From assembly GCA_902363045.1 (NCBI GenBank), contig CABIYX010000004.1, forward strand, positions 13,567 to 77,566: a stretch of 64,000 nucleotides of DNA, given 5' to 3'. Numbering within the stretch: position 1 is the stretch's first letter; each line of letters starts with the position of its first letter. The DNA is from Clostridiales bacterium (GTDB lineage: Bacteria; Bacillota; Clostridia; Oscillospirales; Oscillospiraceae). Shown one piece after another: positions 52,496 through 60,733 of the stretch. Below the pieces are notes generated by a model. It ran no database searches. It saw only the letters and a list, made by a program, of their open reading frames with translations, and was not told the origin of the DNA. The translations under genes and the position numbers were made by a program.

Positions 52496-53566
52496 TCACA
52501 GCGTCAGCTGGTCCAGGCCGCTCCCGCACTCCCCTCCGGGGACGGGCAGGCCCAGATGCTGATACGCCTTCGGTGTGACACAGCGGCCCCGGGGCGTCCG
52601 GGTGAGGAAGCCCAGCTGCATCAGATAGGGCTCGTATACGTCCTCCAGGGTAACGGACTCCTCGTTGATGGTGGCCGCCAAGGTCTCCAGCCCCACTGGG
52701 CCGCCCCGGTAGTTTTCCATGATGCTCCGGAGCATCCGGTGGTCGATGGAGTCCAGCCCCAGGGGATCGATCTCCAGGGCGGTGAGGGCCTCATCCGCCA
52801 CTTTTTTGGTGATCACGCCCCCGGCCCGCACCTGGGCGAAGTCCCGCACCCGCCGGAGCATCCGGTTGGCGATGCGGGGCGTACCCCGGCTGCGCCGGGC
52901 GATCTCCATGGCGCCGTCCGCCTCGATGGGCACCTCCAGGATCCCGGCGGACCGGGTGACAATGAGCGCCAGCTCCTCCGGAGTGTACAGCTCTAGCCGG
53001 AGTGTAACGCCGAACCGGTCCCGCAGGGGGGCGGACAGCTGGCCCGCCCGGGTGGTGGCCCCGATCAACGTGAATTTGGGCAGATCCAGCCGGATGGAAT
53101 TGGCCGAAGGGCCCTTGCCGATGATGATGTCGATGGCATAGTCCTCCATAGCCGGATACAACACCTCCTCCACTGAGCGGTTGAGGCGGTGGATCTCGTC
53201 CACAAACAGGATGTCGTTCTCGTTGAGATTGGTGAGCAGAGCCGCCAGATCCCCCGCCTTCTCAATGGCGGGGCCGGAGGTAATGCGCACGTTGACTCCC
53301 ATCTCGTTGGCGATGATGCCGGACAGGGTGGTCTTGCCCAGACCCGGGGGGCCGTGGAGCAGAACGTGGTCCAGGGGCTCGTTCCGCATCTTAGCCGCCT
53401 GGATGAATACCTCCAAATTGCCCTTGGCCTTCTCCTGGCCGATGTACTCCCGGAGGGTCTTGGGCCGCAGGGAGTACTCTCCCTCATCCTCCCGGGTGAG
53501 GGAGGTGGTCACCAGAGGCTCCAGCTCCTCATTCTCATATTCCGTTCCGGAAAAGTCGATTGCCAT
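52496..53566 (-). CDS. ruvB: Holliday junction branch migration helicase RuvB
   Basis: 356-residue AAA+ motor. Walker A '[15 protein letters not shown]' near 70, Walker B 'FVDEIHRLN' near 120, '[18 protein letters not shown]' near 165 and C-terminal winged helix with '[17 protein letters not shown]'. An N-terminal acidic extension precedes the domain. ATG 53566 preferred. Follows ruvA after two DUF6054 genes. Confidence 0.96.
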   Translation of the reverse strand: MAIDFSGTEYENEELEPLVTTSLTREDEGEYSLRPKTLREYIGQEKAKGNLEVFIQAAKMRNEPLDHVLLHGPPGLGKTTLSGIIANEMGVNVRITSGPAIEKAGDLAALLTNLNENDILFVDEIHRLNRSVEEVLYPAMEDYAIDIIIGKGPSANSIRLDLPKFTLIGATTRAGQLSAPLRDRFGVTLRLELYTPEELALIVTRSAGILEVPIEADGAMEIARRSRGTPRIANRMLRRVRDFAQVRAGGVITKKVADEALTALEIDPLGLDSIDHRMLRSIMENYRGGPVGLETLAATINEESVTLEDVYEPYLMQLGFLTRTPRGRCVTPKAYQHLGLPVPGGECGSGLDQLTL

Positions 53567-53604
53567 GGGTTCACATCCTAATCGCACAGTACTGTCGTAT
53601 GGTT

Positions 53605-53955
53605 TCAATTATTTTGCCCTGTCAGCTGATCAGCCAGCTTCTCCAAGACATTCAAAAATTCTTCTTCCCCCCAGGGGATGATTTTCCCGACTCCGCCGCT
53701 TCCCGCCGCGGTGATTCCGGAAAGATAGAGCTGGTTTCCGTGCCCCGCCAACATCACGGTCAGACTGAGACGGTTATCCCCCAGTATGGTATAGCGCTCG
53801 TAGACACGCACAGCGCATCGAACATCGCCCCAGCAGTATTCGCTGCCGTTCTCATAGCTGGCGGAAAGGCTGCTGTCCAGAATTCTGTTATGTAAATAAC
53901 AGAGCACCTCATCAAAATCGTAATAGCCCGGAATTTCCCGCTCCAATTTTGCCAT
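53605..53955 (-). CDS. DUF6054 family protein, copy 2
   Basis: 116 residues from ATG 53955 (AAGGAG 8 bases upstream). Shares with the next copy the blocks '[18 protein letters not shown]' vs 'HDGILDKSASASFEDESY', 'VRC-VRVYERY', 'NRLSLTV' vs 'NRLSMTL', and a final 'GEEEFL' helix. No catalytic motif, signal or membrane segment is visible. The fold looks like a small alpha-beta domain. Located between ruvA and ruvB. Confidence 0.82.
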   Translation of the reverse strand: MAKLEREIPGYYDFDEVLCYLHNRILDSSLSASYENGSEYCWGDVRCAVRVYERYTILGDNRLSLTVMLAGHGNQLYLSGITAAGSGGVGKIIPWGEEEFLNVLEKLADQLTGQNN

Positions 53956-54012
53956 GGCTGCCGCTCCTTTCACTCCATCTGGAACAAAGTTCCCCAGTTC
54001 CGCAAAAGCAAG

Positions 54013-54357
54013 TTACAGTACGGAAGGATGCCGCTCCACCAACTCCCGGAGGGTATCCAGGAAAAACTCCTCCCCCCAGGTATTGAACTTCAAGAACATC
54101 CCCTGGCTGCCGCCGGCGGTGATAGCAGACAGAAACAGTTCCTCCCCATCCCCAACCAAAGTGAGGGTCATGGACAGGCGGTTGCCTCCCGACCAGCTGT
54201 ACCGCTCATACACCCGGACACAGCAGCGCACCCCGGCGCATTGTACATAACTCTCATCCTCAAAGCTGGCGGAGGCGCTCTTGTCCAGGATCCCGTCGTG
54301 AAGATCGCGCAGGGTCTCGTCAAAATCACCCCGGAGGCGGGTCTCGTACTTGGCCAT
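54013..54357 (-). CDS. DUF6054 family protein, copy 1
   Basis: 114 residues, paralogue of the following gene; 'MAKYETRLRGDFDETLRDLH' start and 'FLSAITAGGSQGMFLKFNTW' are the conserved family blocks of DUF6054. Starts 12 bases after the ruvA stop, so it is in the ruv transcript. Function unknown. Confidence 0.85.
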   Translation of the reverse strand: MAKYETRLRGDFDETLRDLHDGILDKSASASFEDESYVQCAGVRCCVRVYERYSWSGGNRLSMTLTLVGDGEELFLSAITAGGSQGMFLKFNTWGEEFFLDTLRELVERHPSVL

Positions 54358-54368
54358 CGTGTCCCTCC

Positions 54369-54977
54369 TTACTGCTTCATCATCTTCTTCAGCGCCGCCT
54401 TGATGATCTGCTCCAGGGTCATGCTGTCCAGGTCGATCCCCTTGAGGGCCGCGTTGATCTCCCCCTGGGAATAGCCCAGCACCGCCAGGGCGGCAGACGC
54501 CTCAGACAGCTTGTTTTCCGGGATGACGGTCACGCCGCTGCCGCCGTATGCCTCCCCTTTGGCGGAGATGGTCTGCCCCTTGGCCAGCTTATCCTTCAGC
54601 TCCAGGATCACCCGCTGGGCGATCTTCTTTCCGATGCCCTGGGCGCAGGTGAGGGCCTTCTCATCCCCGGTGATGATGGACAGGGCCAGATTGGCCGGGG
54701 TGCTGGCCGACAGGATGGACAGGGCCGCCTTGGGGCCCACACCGGACACTGAGATCAGCTGCTGGAACAGGTTCAGCTCCTCCTGGGTGGCAAAGCCGTA
54801 CAACTCCATGGCGTCCTCCCGGACGTTCAAATGGGTAAAGAGTTTTCCCTTGTCGCCTTTCTTCAAAGCGGAGAGGGTATAGCTGGTGGTTCGGCAGGCA
54901 TAGCCCACCCCGCCGCAGTCGATCACGGCCAGATAGGGCTCAATATGGGCCAGGGTGCCGCTGAGATAGTAAAACAT
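54369..54977 (-). CDS. ruvA: Holliday junction branch migration protein RuvA
   Basis: 202 residues: OB domain (1-63; 'GVGYACRTTSYTLSAL'), HhH motifs ('LISVSGVGPKAALSIL' and 'AQGIGKKIAQRVILELKDKL') and a flexible linker to the RuvB-binding C-terminal helices ('ALAVLGYSQGEINAAL'). Upstream of ruvB in the same transcript. Confidence 0.96.
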   Translation of the reverse strand: MFYYLSGTLAHIEPYLAVIDCGGVGYACRTTSYTLSALKKGDKGKLFTHLNVREDAMELYGFATQEELNLFQQLISVSGVGPKAALSILSASTPANLALSIITGDEKALTCAQGIGKKIAQRVILELKDKLAKGQTISAKGEAYGGSGVTVIPENKLSEASAALAVLGYSQGEINAALKGIDLDSMTLEQIIKAALKKMMKQ

Positions 54978-55054
54978 TTCGCTGTTCCCCCTGTGTTAAG
55001 CTCAGAATCAGGAGCCCGGAAAGAAGCCTCGCTTCTCATTCCCCAATTCTAAAT

Positions 55055-55082
55055 TCCTAACTCCTAATTCCTAATTCCTAAT
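55055..55082 (-). repeat. Four tandem heptamers directly after ruvC
   Basis: On the minus strand ATTAGGA three times, then GTTAGGA, then a degenerate tail. They begin at the base after the ruvC TGA stop (55085-55083) with no gap. Same unit as at rsgA and fmt. The rest of the 105-base gap to ruvA holds nothing else recognised. Confidence 0.8.
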
Positions 55083-55604
55083 TCATCTGGTATCGTATCG
55101 GTTCGGGTCAAAGACCCGCTCCGTATTCAGCAGGGATGTAGCCGACCTCCCGTGGCAGATGGCGATGGCCAGGGCGTCGGCGGCGTCGTCCGGCCTGGGG
55201 ATCTGCTTCATGCTCAGCAGGCGCTGGGTCATCAGCATGACCTGCCGCTTGTCCGCTCCGCCGTAGCCCGCCACCGCCTGCTTCACCTGCATGGGGGTGT
55301 ACTCGAAGATGGGCACCCCCAGCCGCTCCGCCGCCAGCAGGATGACGCCACGGCCATGGGCCACAGCGATGCCGGTGGTGATATTTTTGGAGAAAAAAAG
55401 CTCCTCCACCGCCATCTCGTCCGGTTGGAAGGTGTGGATCAGCTCCTCCATGTCCCGGTCGATCTGAAGCAGACGGCTGGACAGGGGGATCCCCGGCGGC
55501 GTGGTGATCACGCCGTACCGCAGCAGGGTATTTTTCCCCCGCTCCGCCCGGATCACGCCAAACCCGATGGTGGCCACTCCGGGATCGATGCCTAATACGA
55601 TCAT
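55083..55604 (-). CDS. ruvC: Crossover junction endodeoxyribonuclease RuvC
   Basis: 173-residue Holliday junction resolvase. Catalytic acids in 'GIDPGVATIGFG' (Asp 7), 'VEELFFSKN' (Glu near 67) and 'PDDAADALAIA' (Asp pair near 138-141). First gene of the ruvC-ruvA-ruvB set. Confidence 0.96.
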   Translation of the reverse strand: MIVLGIDPGVATIGFGVIRAERGKNTLLRYGVITTPPGIPLSSRLLQIDRDMEELIHTFQPDEMAVEELFFSKNITTGIAVAHGRGVILLAAERLGVPIFEYTPMQVKQAVAGYGGADKRQVMLMTQRLLSMKQIPRPDDAADALAIAICHGRSATSLLNTERVFDPNRYDTR

Positions 55605-55629
55605 GCCGCCCTCCTTGTATTATCGGCTT

Positions 55630-55638
55630 ATTGTACCA
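55630..55638 (-). promoter_or_regulatory. Extended -10 promoter candidate for ruvC
   Basis: Minus-strand TGGTACAAT, an extended -10 (TGnTATAAT-like), 26 bases before the ruvC start. No good -35 at 17 bases; a TTGACG lies only 10 bases upstream, so it is a weak call. Confidence 0.4.
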
Positions 55639-55734
55639 CACTTCCCGTCAAATGGGAAGGACGGAAATGGCTCTCCCGGCGGCGGGACGCAAAAAGGGAC
55701 CGCCCGGGGGCCTGCCGCATAGCATGGTCCGGGG

Positions 55735-55944
55735 GTGGTCCGTCTGTCTGTCTTTCATCACTGGGCCGGGAGCGATGCCACGGCCGCGGGTGCGGCTGGA
55801 ATCGCCGCATCCCTTGCCCGGGGGCTGACTCAGGAGGAGCTGAACCGCCTGGCCGCCTTTTTCACTGTGCTGGGGGATCTGCTGGCCCTGTACGCCCTGG
55901 ACGCGCCGGAGGGGCCGCAGAGCGCTCCCCCTACCTGCCCATGA
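55735..55944 (+). CDS. Small DUF6774-like protein
   Basis: About 69 residues if started at GTG 55735. The core 'ASLARGLTQEELNRLAAFF' followed by 'TVLGDLLALYALDAPE' looks like the short helical DUF6774 proteins of Clostridia (two amphipathic helices ending in 'LGD.LA'). The N-terminal ~15 residues are unlike the family and the ribosome site is poor, so the start may be wrong or the gene decayed. Its end overlaps the patatin gene end by 14 bases on the other strand. Confidence 0.45.
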   Translation: MVRLSVFHHWAGSDATAAGAAGIAASLARGLTQEELNRLAAFFTVLGDLLALYALDAPEGPQSAPPTCP

Positions 55945-56782
55945 AGGAGCGGATCTCCTCCATTCGTTCCATCCCCTGCTGGTATCCGTCCGCCCACAGT
56001 AGGCGCAGTTTCTCCACATCCCGCTCGATGCGGCTCACACCCCGAAGATCCTCCGGGGCCAGCACCAGAACCTTCCCCTCCTTCTCCAGGCGGAAGAGTT
56101 CTTCCCGAGCCCGGTTGTCCCGCTCCGCCCGCTCTCTCATGGTCTGGCAGAAATTGGGGTACTCCCGGTACCGCCGCTCGATCACCGGCAACAGCTTCTC
56201 CTGCTTCCGCACAAAGCCCCTAGGCTTGGTCAGGATCACAATGGCCCGGTCGCAGCCCATTTCAAAGGCCCGGGGATAGGGCACGGTCTCCGCCGCTCCA
56301 CCGTCCAAATAGGGCTTTCCCCCCAGCCGGTAGATGGGGAACATCAGGGGCATGGCGCAGGTAGCCTGAAGCAACAGGAAGTTGTCGTCCCGGCGGGGGA
56401 CCTCCAGATACTCGGCCTTTCCCGTCTCCAGATTGGTCACCCCCGCCTCCACCTTTCCGGGGAAGGCGGCAAAGGTATCATAGTCAAATGGTACCAGCTC
56501 ATTGGGAATGGTCTCATAGGAGAATTCCAGCCCAAAATAGCTGCGGTTATGCCGGTCCAGCAGATTGCCCAGCCCCATATAGCGCCTGTCGTTGGCAAAG
56601 CGGGTCAGGATCTCCAGATTGCGCCTGGGCTGGCGGGAGATATAGCTCACCCCATAGGCGATCCCGGCGGATACGCCCACCACATAGTCCGCCATCAGGT
56701 CCTTCTCCAGCATCGCGTCCAGCACCCCGGTGGAAAAAATGGTGCGCAGCGCGCCCCCCTCCAGTACCATACCGACCTTCAT
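55931..56782 (-). CDS. Patatin-like phospholipase family protein
   Basis: 283 residues. Oxyanion loop in 'MVLEGGALRTIFSTGVLDAM', nucleophile 'GVSAGI' (GxSxG) near 39 and the catalytic Asp in 'YLDGGAAE' (DGG) near 158 make an active Ser-Asp hydrolase likely. No signal peptide; the substrate is probably a membrane lipid or acyl ester. ATG 56782 with AGGAGG 8 bases upstream decides the start. Confidence 0.93.
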   Translation of the reverse strand: MKVGMVLEGGALRTIFSTGVLDAMLEKDLMADYVVGVSAGIAYGVSYISRQPRRNLEILTRFANDRRYMGLGNLLDRHNRSYFGLEFSYETIPNELVPFDYDTFAAFPGKVEAGVTNLETGKAEYLEVPRRDDNFLLLQATCAMPLMFPIYRLGGKPYLDGGAAETVPYPRAFEMGCDRAIVILTKPRGFVRKQEKLLPVIERRYREYPNFCQTMRERAERDNRAREELFRLEKEGKVLVLAPEDLRGVSRIERDVEKLRLLWADGYQQGMERMEEIRSFMGR

Positions 56783-56890
56783 TCCCCATACCTCCTTTTG
56801 ACTGTCCGCCCCGGCCGCTCCCTTGCAGAGCGGCCTCAGCATTTCTCCGGGTATTATACCCCCTCCCGCCCTCTTTTGCAAAGGTCAATG

Positions 56891-56935
56891 TTGACAAAGC
56901 CGCGGAGCAGGCGGTATCATCCTTTTGATGATACC
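56891..56935 (+). promoter_or_regulatory. cysK promoter with a perfect dyad over the -10
   Basis: TTGACA (56891-56896), 18-base spacer, TATCAT (56915-56920). The inverted repeat GGTATCATC (56913-56921) / GATGATACC (56927-56935), with loop CTTTT, covers the -10 and start of transcription. It could be an operator or a hairpin at the 5' end of the mRNA. Confidence 0.7.
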
Positions 56936-56965
56936 AGTCACATCGACTGAATAGGAGGTACTGCT

Positions 56966-57898
56966 ATGTCAAAGATCGCGCACAGCGTGGAAGAGCTGAT
57001 CGGACACACCCCCCTGCTGGCTCTGGAGCGGTATGGAGCCCGGCACGGCTTCTCCGCCCAGGTGCTGGCCAAGCTGGAATACCTGAATCCCGCCGGCTCC
57101 GCCAAGGACCGGGTGGGCCTTTCCATGATCCAGGACGCGGAGGCCAGGGGGCTGCTGAAGCCCGGCGCCGTGATCATCGAGCCCACCTCCGGGAACACCG
57201 GCATCGGTCTGGCCTGCGTGGCCGCCGTCCGGGGCTACCGTCTGATCCTCACCATGCCGGACACCATGAGCGCGGAGCGCCGGGCCATGCTGGCCGCCTA
57301 TGGGGCGGAGCTGGTCCTCACCCCCGGCGCGCTGGGGATGCAGGGCGCGGTGGAGAAGGCGGAGGAGCTGGCCCGCTCCATTCCCGGCAGCTTCATCCCC
57401 GGACAGTTCGACAACCCCGCCAACCCGGACGCCCACTACCGCACCACTGGCCCGGAGATCTGGGCGGACACGCAGGGTAAGGTCGATGTGCTGGTGGCCT
57501 GTGTGGGCACCGGCGGCACCCTCTCCGGCACCGCCCGCTATCTGAAGGAGCAAAACCCCGCCATCCACGTGGCGGCGGTGGAGCCCGACGCCTCCCCCCT
57601 GCTCTCCGGCGGCCAGGCTGGCTCCCACCAGATCCAGGGGATCGGCGCCAACTTCATCCCCGACACCCTGGACCGGAGCATCTACGATCAGGTCATCCGG
57701 GTCCGGGACGAGGACGCATTTACTGCCGGACGGGAGTTGGTCCGCACCGAGGGTGTTCTGGTGGGGATCTCCTCCGGCGCGGCTCTGTGGGCCGCCGCCC
57801 AACTGGCCCGACAGCCGGAATACGCGGGTAAGACCATCGTGGTCATCCTCCCCGACTCCGGCGACCGCTATCTCTCCTCCCCCATGTTCGCGGAATGA
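56966..57898 (+). CDS. cysK: Cysteine synthase A
   Basis: O-acetylserine sulfhydrylase, 310 residues. PLP lysine in '[11 protein letters not shown]' near 44, '[11 protein letters not shown]' near 70 (substrate loop), '[13 protein letters not shown]' near 178 (phosphate) and '[11 protein letters not shown]' near 265. TAGGAGG lies 7 bases before the ATG. A single plus-strand gene with its own regulated-looking promoter; cysE is not adjacent. Confidence 0.96.
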   Translation: MSKIAHSVEELIGHTPLLALERYGARHGFSAQVLAKLEYLNPAGSAKDRVGLSMIQDAEARGLLKPGAVIIEPTSGNTGIGLACVAAVRGYRLILTMPDTMSAERRAMLAAYGAELVLTPGALGMQGAVEKAEELARSIPGSFIPGQFDNPANPDAHYRTTGPEIWADTQGKVDVLVACVGTGGTLSGTARYLKEQNPAIHVAAVEPDASPLLSGGQAGSHQIQGIGANFIPDTLDRSIYDQVIRVRDEDAFTAGRELVRTEGVLVGISSGAALWAAAQLARQPEYAGKTIVVILPDSGDRYLSSPMFAE

Positions 57899-57953
57899 TC
57901 CTTGGCGTTATCTCTTGAACTGCAACAGCGCCGCTTTTTCGACAGATAGTGCA

Positions 57954-58169
57954 GCCCCCGGAGCGATGCTCCGGGGGCCGAGACTATCGAAAAGCCCTCC
58001 AACCAAAGGATTCGGAGGGAAAGATAGTGTGAAAAGAAAACCGTCAGGGTTGTCTTTCACGTCCAATCAAACAACTTTTGAGCACTTTTTGAAAGTGCTC
58101 AAAAGTTCGGCAGCTTGTCGAAAATACTTTTTCGACAAGCTGAGCCCCCGGAGCATCGCTCCGGGGGCT
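57954..58169. repeat. Four perfect hairpins in the cysK-galT convergent gap
   Basis: H1 57954-57978 (11-bp arms, loop GAT), H2 58073-58107 (16-bp arms, loop TTG), H3 58111-58142 (14-bp arms, loop TACT) and H4 58143-58169 (12-bp arms, loop ATC). H4 is the reverse complement of H1 over 23 bases, and both are preceded by TTTTTCGACA (57935-57944 and 58128-58137), so two copies of one element are present. The whole 294-base gap carries no gene. It may terminate both genes or be a REP/MITE-like element. Confidence 0.75.
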
Positions 58170-58192
58170 GTCTCTTTCTCACGATATGCGTA

Positions 58193-59683
58193 TTACACCT
58201 GCTGGATAAAGCGGAGGAAGGCCGCCTTCCCCTCCGGACTGCGTCCATATACGCCCGCGTGCTCCAGCACCTGGGCAAAGACCAGGCCAGTTTCCTTTTG
58301 AACGATCTCCAGTGCGTTCTCCCGGGTGATGGAGTACTTGTCCCGGAAGCCCTCCGCCCAGTCGGCGTGCTTCTCCGTGCGCTCATCCGCCCGCAGGTCC
58401 GCCCCGGTCACCAGGGCGTCGGCCACGGCGGCCAGCTCGTCCTTCAGCCGGGCGGGCAGCACTGCAAGGCCCATGACCTCGATCAGGCCGATATTCTCCT
58501 TCTTGATATGGTGGAGTTCGGCGTGGGGGTGGTACAGGCCCAGAGGGTGCTCCTCGGTGGTCAGGTTATTGCGCAGCACCAGATCCAGTTCAAACTCCCC
58601 GTCCCGCATCCGGGCGATGGGGGTGATGGTGTTGTGGGGGACGCCGTCGGTCTCGGCCAGGATCACCGCCGCCTCGTCGGTGTAGCCCCGCCAGGAGACC
58701 AGGATCCGGTCGGCCAGTTCCACCAGCCGCTCCGCCTGGGCAGAGCGGATCCGGATCACCGACATGGGCCACTTGACAATGCCGGCCTGGACGTCCTCAA
58801 AGCCGGGGAAGGTCACCGGGGTCTCCACGGGGGCCTTCTCCATGGCGAAGGTATAGCAGCCGCCCTGGAAGTGGTCGTGGGCCAGAATGGAGCCGCCTAC
58901 GATGGGCAGATCGGCGTTGGAGCCCACGAAGTAATGGGGGAACTGCCCCACAAAGTCCAGCAGCTTTCCAAAACAGGCCCGGTCGATCTTCATGGGAGTG
59001 TGGACGCTGTTCAGGCAGATGCAGTGCTCATTGTAGTAGACATAGGGGGAGTACTGCATGAACCAGGGAGAGCCGTTGATGGTGATGGGAACGATGCGGT
59101 GGTTCTGCCGGGCGGGGTGGTTCACCCGGCCGGCATAGCCCTCATTCTCGGCACACAGGGCGCACCGGGGGTAGTTGGAGGCCGGCAGGTTCCGGGCGGC
59201 GGCAATGGCCTTGGGGTCCTTCTCCGGCTTGGACAGGTTGATGGTGATGTCCAGCTCCCCATACTCTGTGGAGACCTTCCACTGCATATCCCGGGCGATG
59301 CGGTCCCGGCGGATATAGTTGGTATCCTGGCTGAATTTATAGTACCAGTCCGTCGCCCGCTTGGGATCCTCCCGGTACAGGGACTGGAAGGTCTCAATGA
59401 CCTGAGCGGGCCGCGGGGTGAGGCGGCCCATCAGCTCGGTGTCGAACAGATCCCGGTACACCACGGAGTTTTCCGCCAGCACGCCCCGGGCGTGGGCGTC
59501 GTCCAGCAGCTCCTCCAAGATGGGGGCCAGCTCCAGCTCCTCCCACTCCTTCCCGGGGTCGGTATAGCTGTCCAGCTTCAGGGCGTCCAGAATGGTGTTG
59601 ACCGCCCAGACGGTCTCATTTTCCTGGATCAGCCCAGTGCGCAGGGCGTAGGTGACCAGCTTGGAAACGGCTTCATCGATCAT
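58193..59683 (-). CDS. galT: UDP-glucose-hexose-1-phosphate uridylyltransferase (type 2)
   Basis: Leloir enzyme exchanging UMP between UDP-glucose and galactose-1-P; about 496 residues, the long Firmicutes form (GalT2). 'NYPRCALCAENEGY', 'GSPWFMQYSPYVYYNEHCI' and the nucleotidyl-His motif 'AHDHFQGG' near 297 are visible. The ATG at 59683 matches the family start 'MIDEAVSKLVTYAL'; a GTG at 59692 is also possible. Last gene of galK-galE-galT. Confidence 0.95.
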   Translation of the reverse strand: MIDEAVSKLVTYALRTGLIQENETVWAVNTILDALKLDSYTDPGKEWEELELAPILEELLDDAHARGVLAENSVVYRDLFDTELMGRLTPRPAQVIETFQSLYREDPKRATDWYYKFSQDTNYIRRDRIARDMQWKVSTEYGELDITINLSKPEKDPKAIAAARNLPASNYPRCALCAENEGYAGRVNHPARQNHRIVPITINGSPWFMQYSPYVYYNEHCICLNSVHTPMKIDRACFGKLLDFVGQFPHYFVGSNADLPIVGGSILAHDHFQGGCYTFAMEKAPVETPVTFPGFEDVQAGIVKWPMSVIRIRSAQAERLVELADRILVSWRGYTDEAAVILAETDGVPHNTITPIARMRDGEFELDLVLRNNLTTEEHPLGLYHPHAELHHIKKENIGLIEVMGLAVLPARLKDELAAVADALVTGADLRADERTEKHADWAEGFRDKYSITRENALEIVQKETGLVFAQVLEHAGVYGRSPEGKAAFLRFIQQV

Positions 59684-59701
59684 TGCCGCCACACCCGCCC
59701 C

Positions 59702-60700
59702 TCAGTCCGCAAAGCCGTGGGGATGGCTCTTGTGCCACGCCCAGGCGGAGGAGACGATGGTCTCCAGATCGGCATACTGGGGCTTCCAGCCCAGGACGTC
59801 CTTGGCCTTGTCCGAGGAGGCCACCAGCTGTGCGGGGTCGCCCGCCCGCCGGGGGGAGATCTCCGCGGGGATGGGATGGCCGGTGACCTTCCGGGCCACG
59901 TCGATGACCTCCTTGACGGTGAAGCCCACTCCGTTGCCCAGGTTGAACACGTTGTTGTCCCCGCCCTTCAGCAGATAATCCAGAGCCAGGATATGGGCCT
60001 GGGCCAGATCGGTGACGTGGATATAGTCCCGGACGCAGGTGCCGTCCTTGGTGGCGTAGTCGTCGCCGAAAATGGAGATCTTCTCCCGCTGGCCGTTGGG
60101 CACCTGGAGGATCAGGGGGATCAGGTGGGTCTCAGGGGCGTGGGCCTCGCCGATGGCTCCGGAGGGATGGGCGCCGCAGGCGTTGAAGTACCGCAGGGCC
60201 ACATACCGCAGGCCGTGGGCCCGGCTGGTCCAGGACATCATCTTCTCCATCGCCAGCTTGGTCTCGCCATAGCAGTTGGTGGGAACGGTCTTGTCCGTCT
60301 CCAGGATGGGGACCCGCTCCGGCTCGCCGTAGGTGGCGGCGGTGGAGGAGAACACGATCTTGTCCACCCCGTGGGCCACCATGGACTCCAGCAGACAGAT
60401 GGTGCCGCCCAGATTGTTGTCGTAGTACTTCAGAGGGTCGCTCATGGACTCGCCCACCTGGGAGGAGGCAGCGAAATGGATAACGCCCTCGATCTTCTCC
60501 TGCTCAAACAGCTGGTCCAGGGCCTTCCGGTCCCGGATGTCCAGCTCATAGAAGCGGGCCTTGGGGTGCACGGCGGCCCGGAAGCCGGTGAGCAGGTTGT
60601 CCGCCACCACCACGTCCCGGCCGGCATCGATGAGTTCGTACACGGTGTGAGAGCCGATATAGCCGGCTCCACCCAACACTAAAATCGCCATATTCTTCAT
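59702..60700 (-). CDS. galE: UDP-glucose 4-epimerase
   Basis: 332 residues, extended SDR. NAD motif 'GGAGYIGSHTV' at about 10-20, catalytic 'YGETK' (Y-x3-K) near 150, and 'RYFNACGAHPSGAIGE' near 178. AAAGGA lies before ATG 60700. Middle gene of the Leloir operon. Confidence 0.96.
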   Translation of the reverse strand: MKNMAILVLGGAGYIGSHTVYELIDAGRDVVVADNLLTGFRAAVHPKARFYELDIRDRKALDQLFEQEKIEGVIHFAASSQVGESMSDPLKYYDNNLGGTICLLESMVAHGVDKIVFSSTAATYGEPERVPILETDKTVPTNCYGETKLAMEKMMSWTSRAHGLRYVALRYFNACGAHPSGAIGEAHAPETHLIPLILQVPNGQREKISIFGDDYATKDGTCVRDYIHVTDLAQAHILALDYLLKGGDNNVFNLGNGVGFTVKEVIDVARKVTGHPIPAEISPRRAGDPAQLVASSDKAKDVLGWKPQYADLETIVSSAWAWHKSHPHGFAD

Positions 60701-60733
60701 TCCGTCCTTTCTATTCCGCTGTTCCGCCTGACG

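Noticed and set aside
58115..60682. Very long open frames on the plus strand opposite galT/galE, and similar ones opposite thrC, rnhB/rbgA, clpX, rsmB and galK
   Set aside because: They are His/Gly/Leu/Gln-rich shadows caused by codon bias of the GC-rich minus-strand genes; none has family motifs or a ribosome site.
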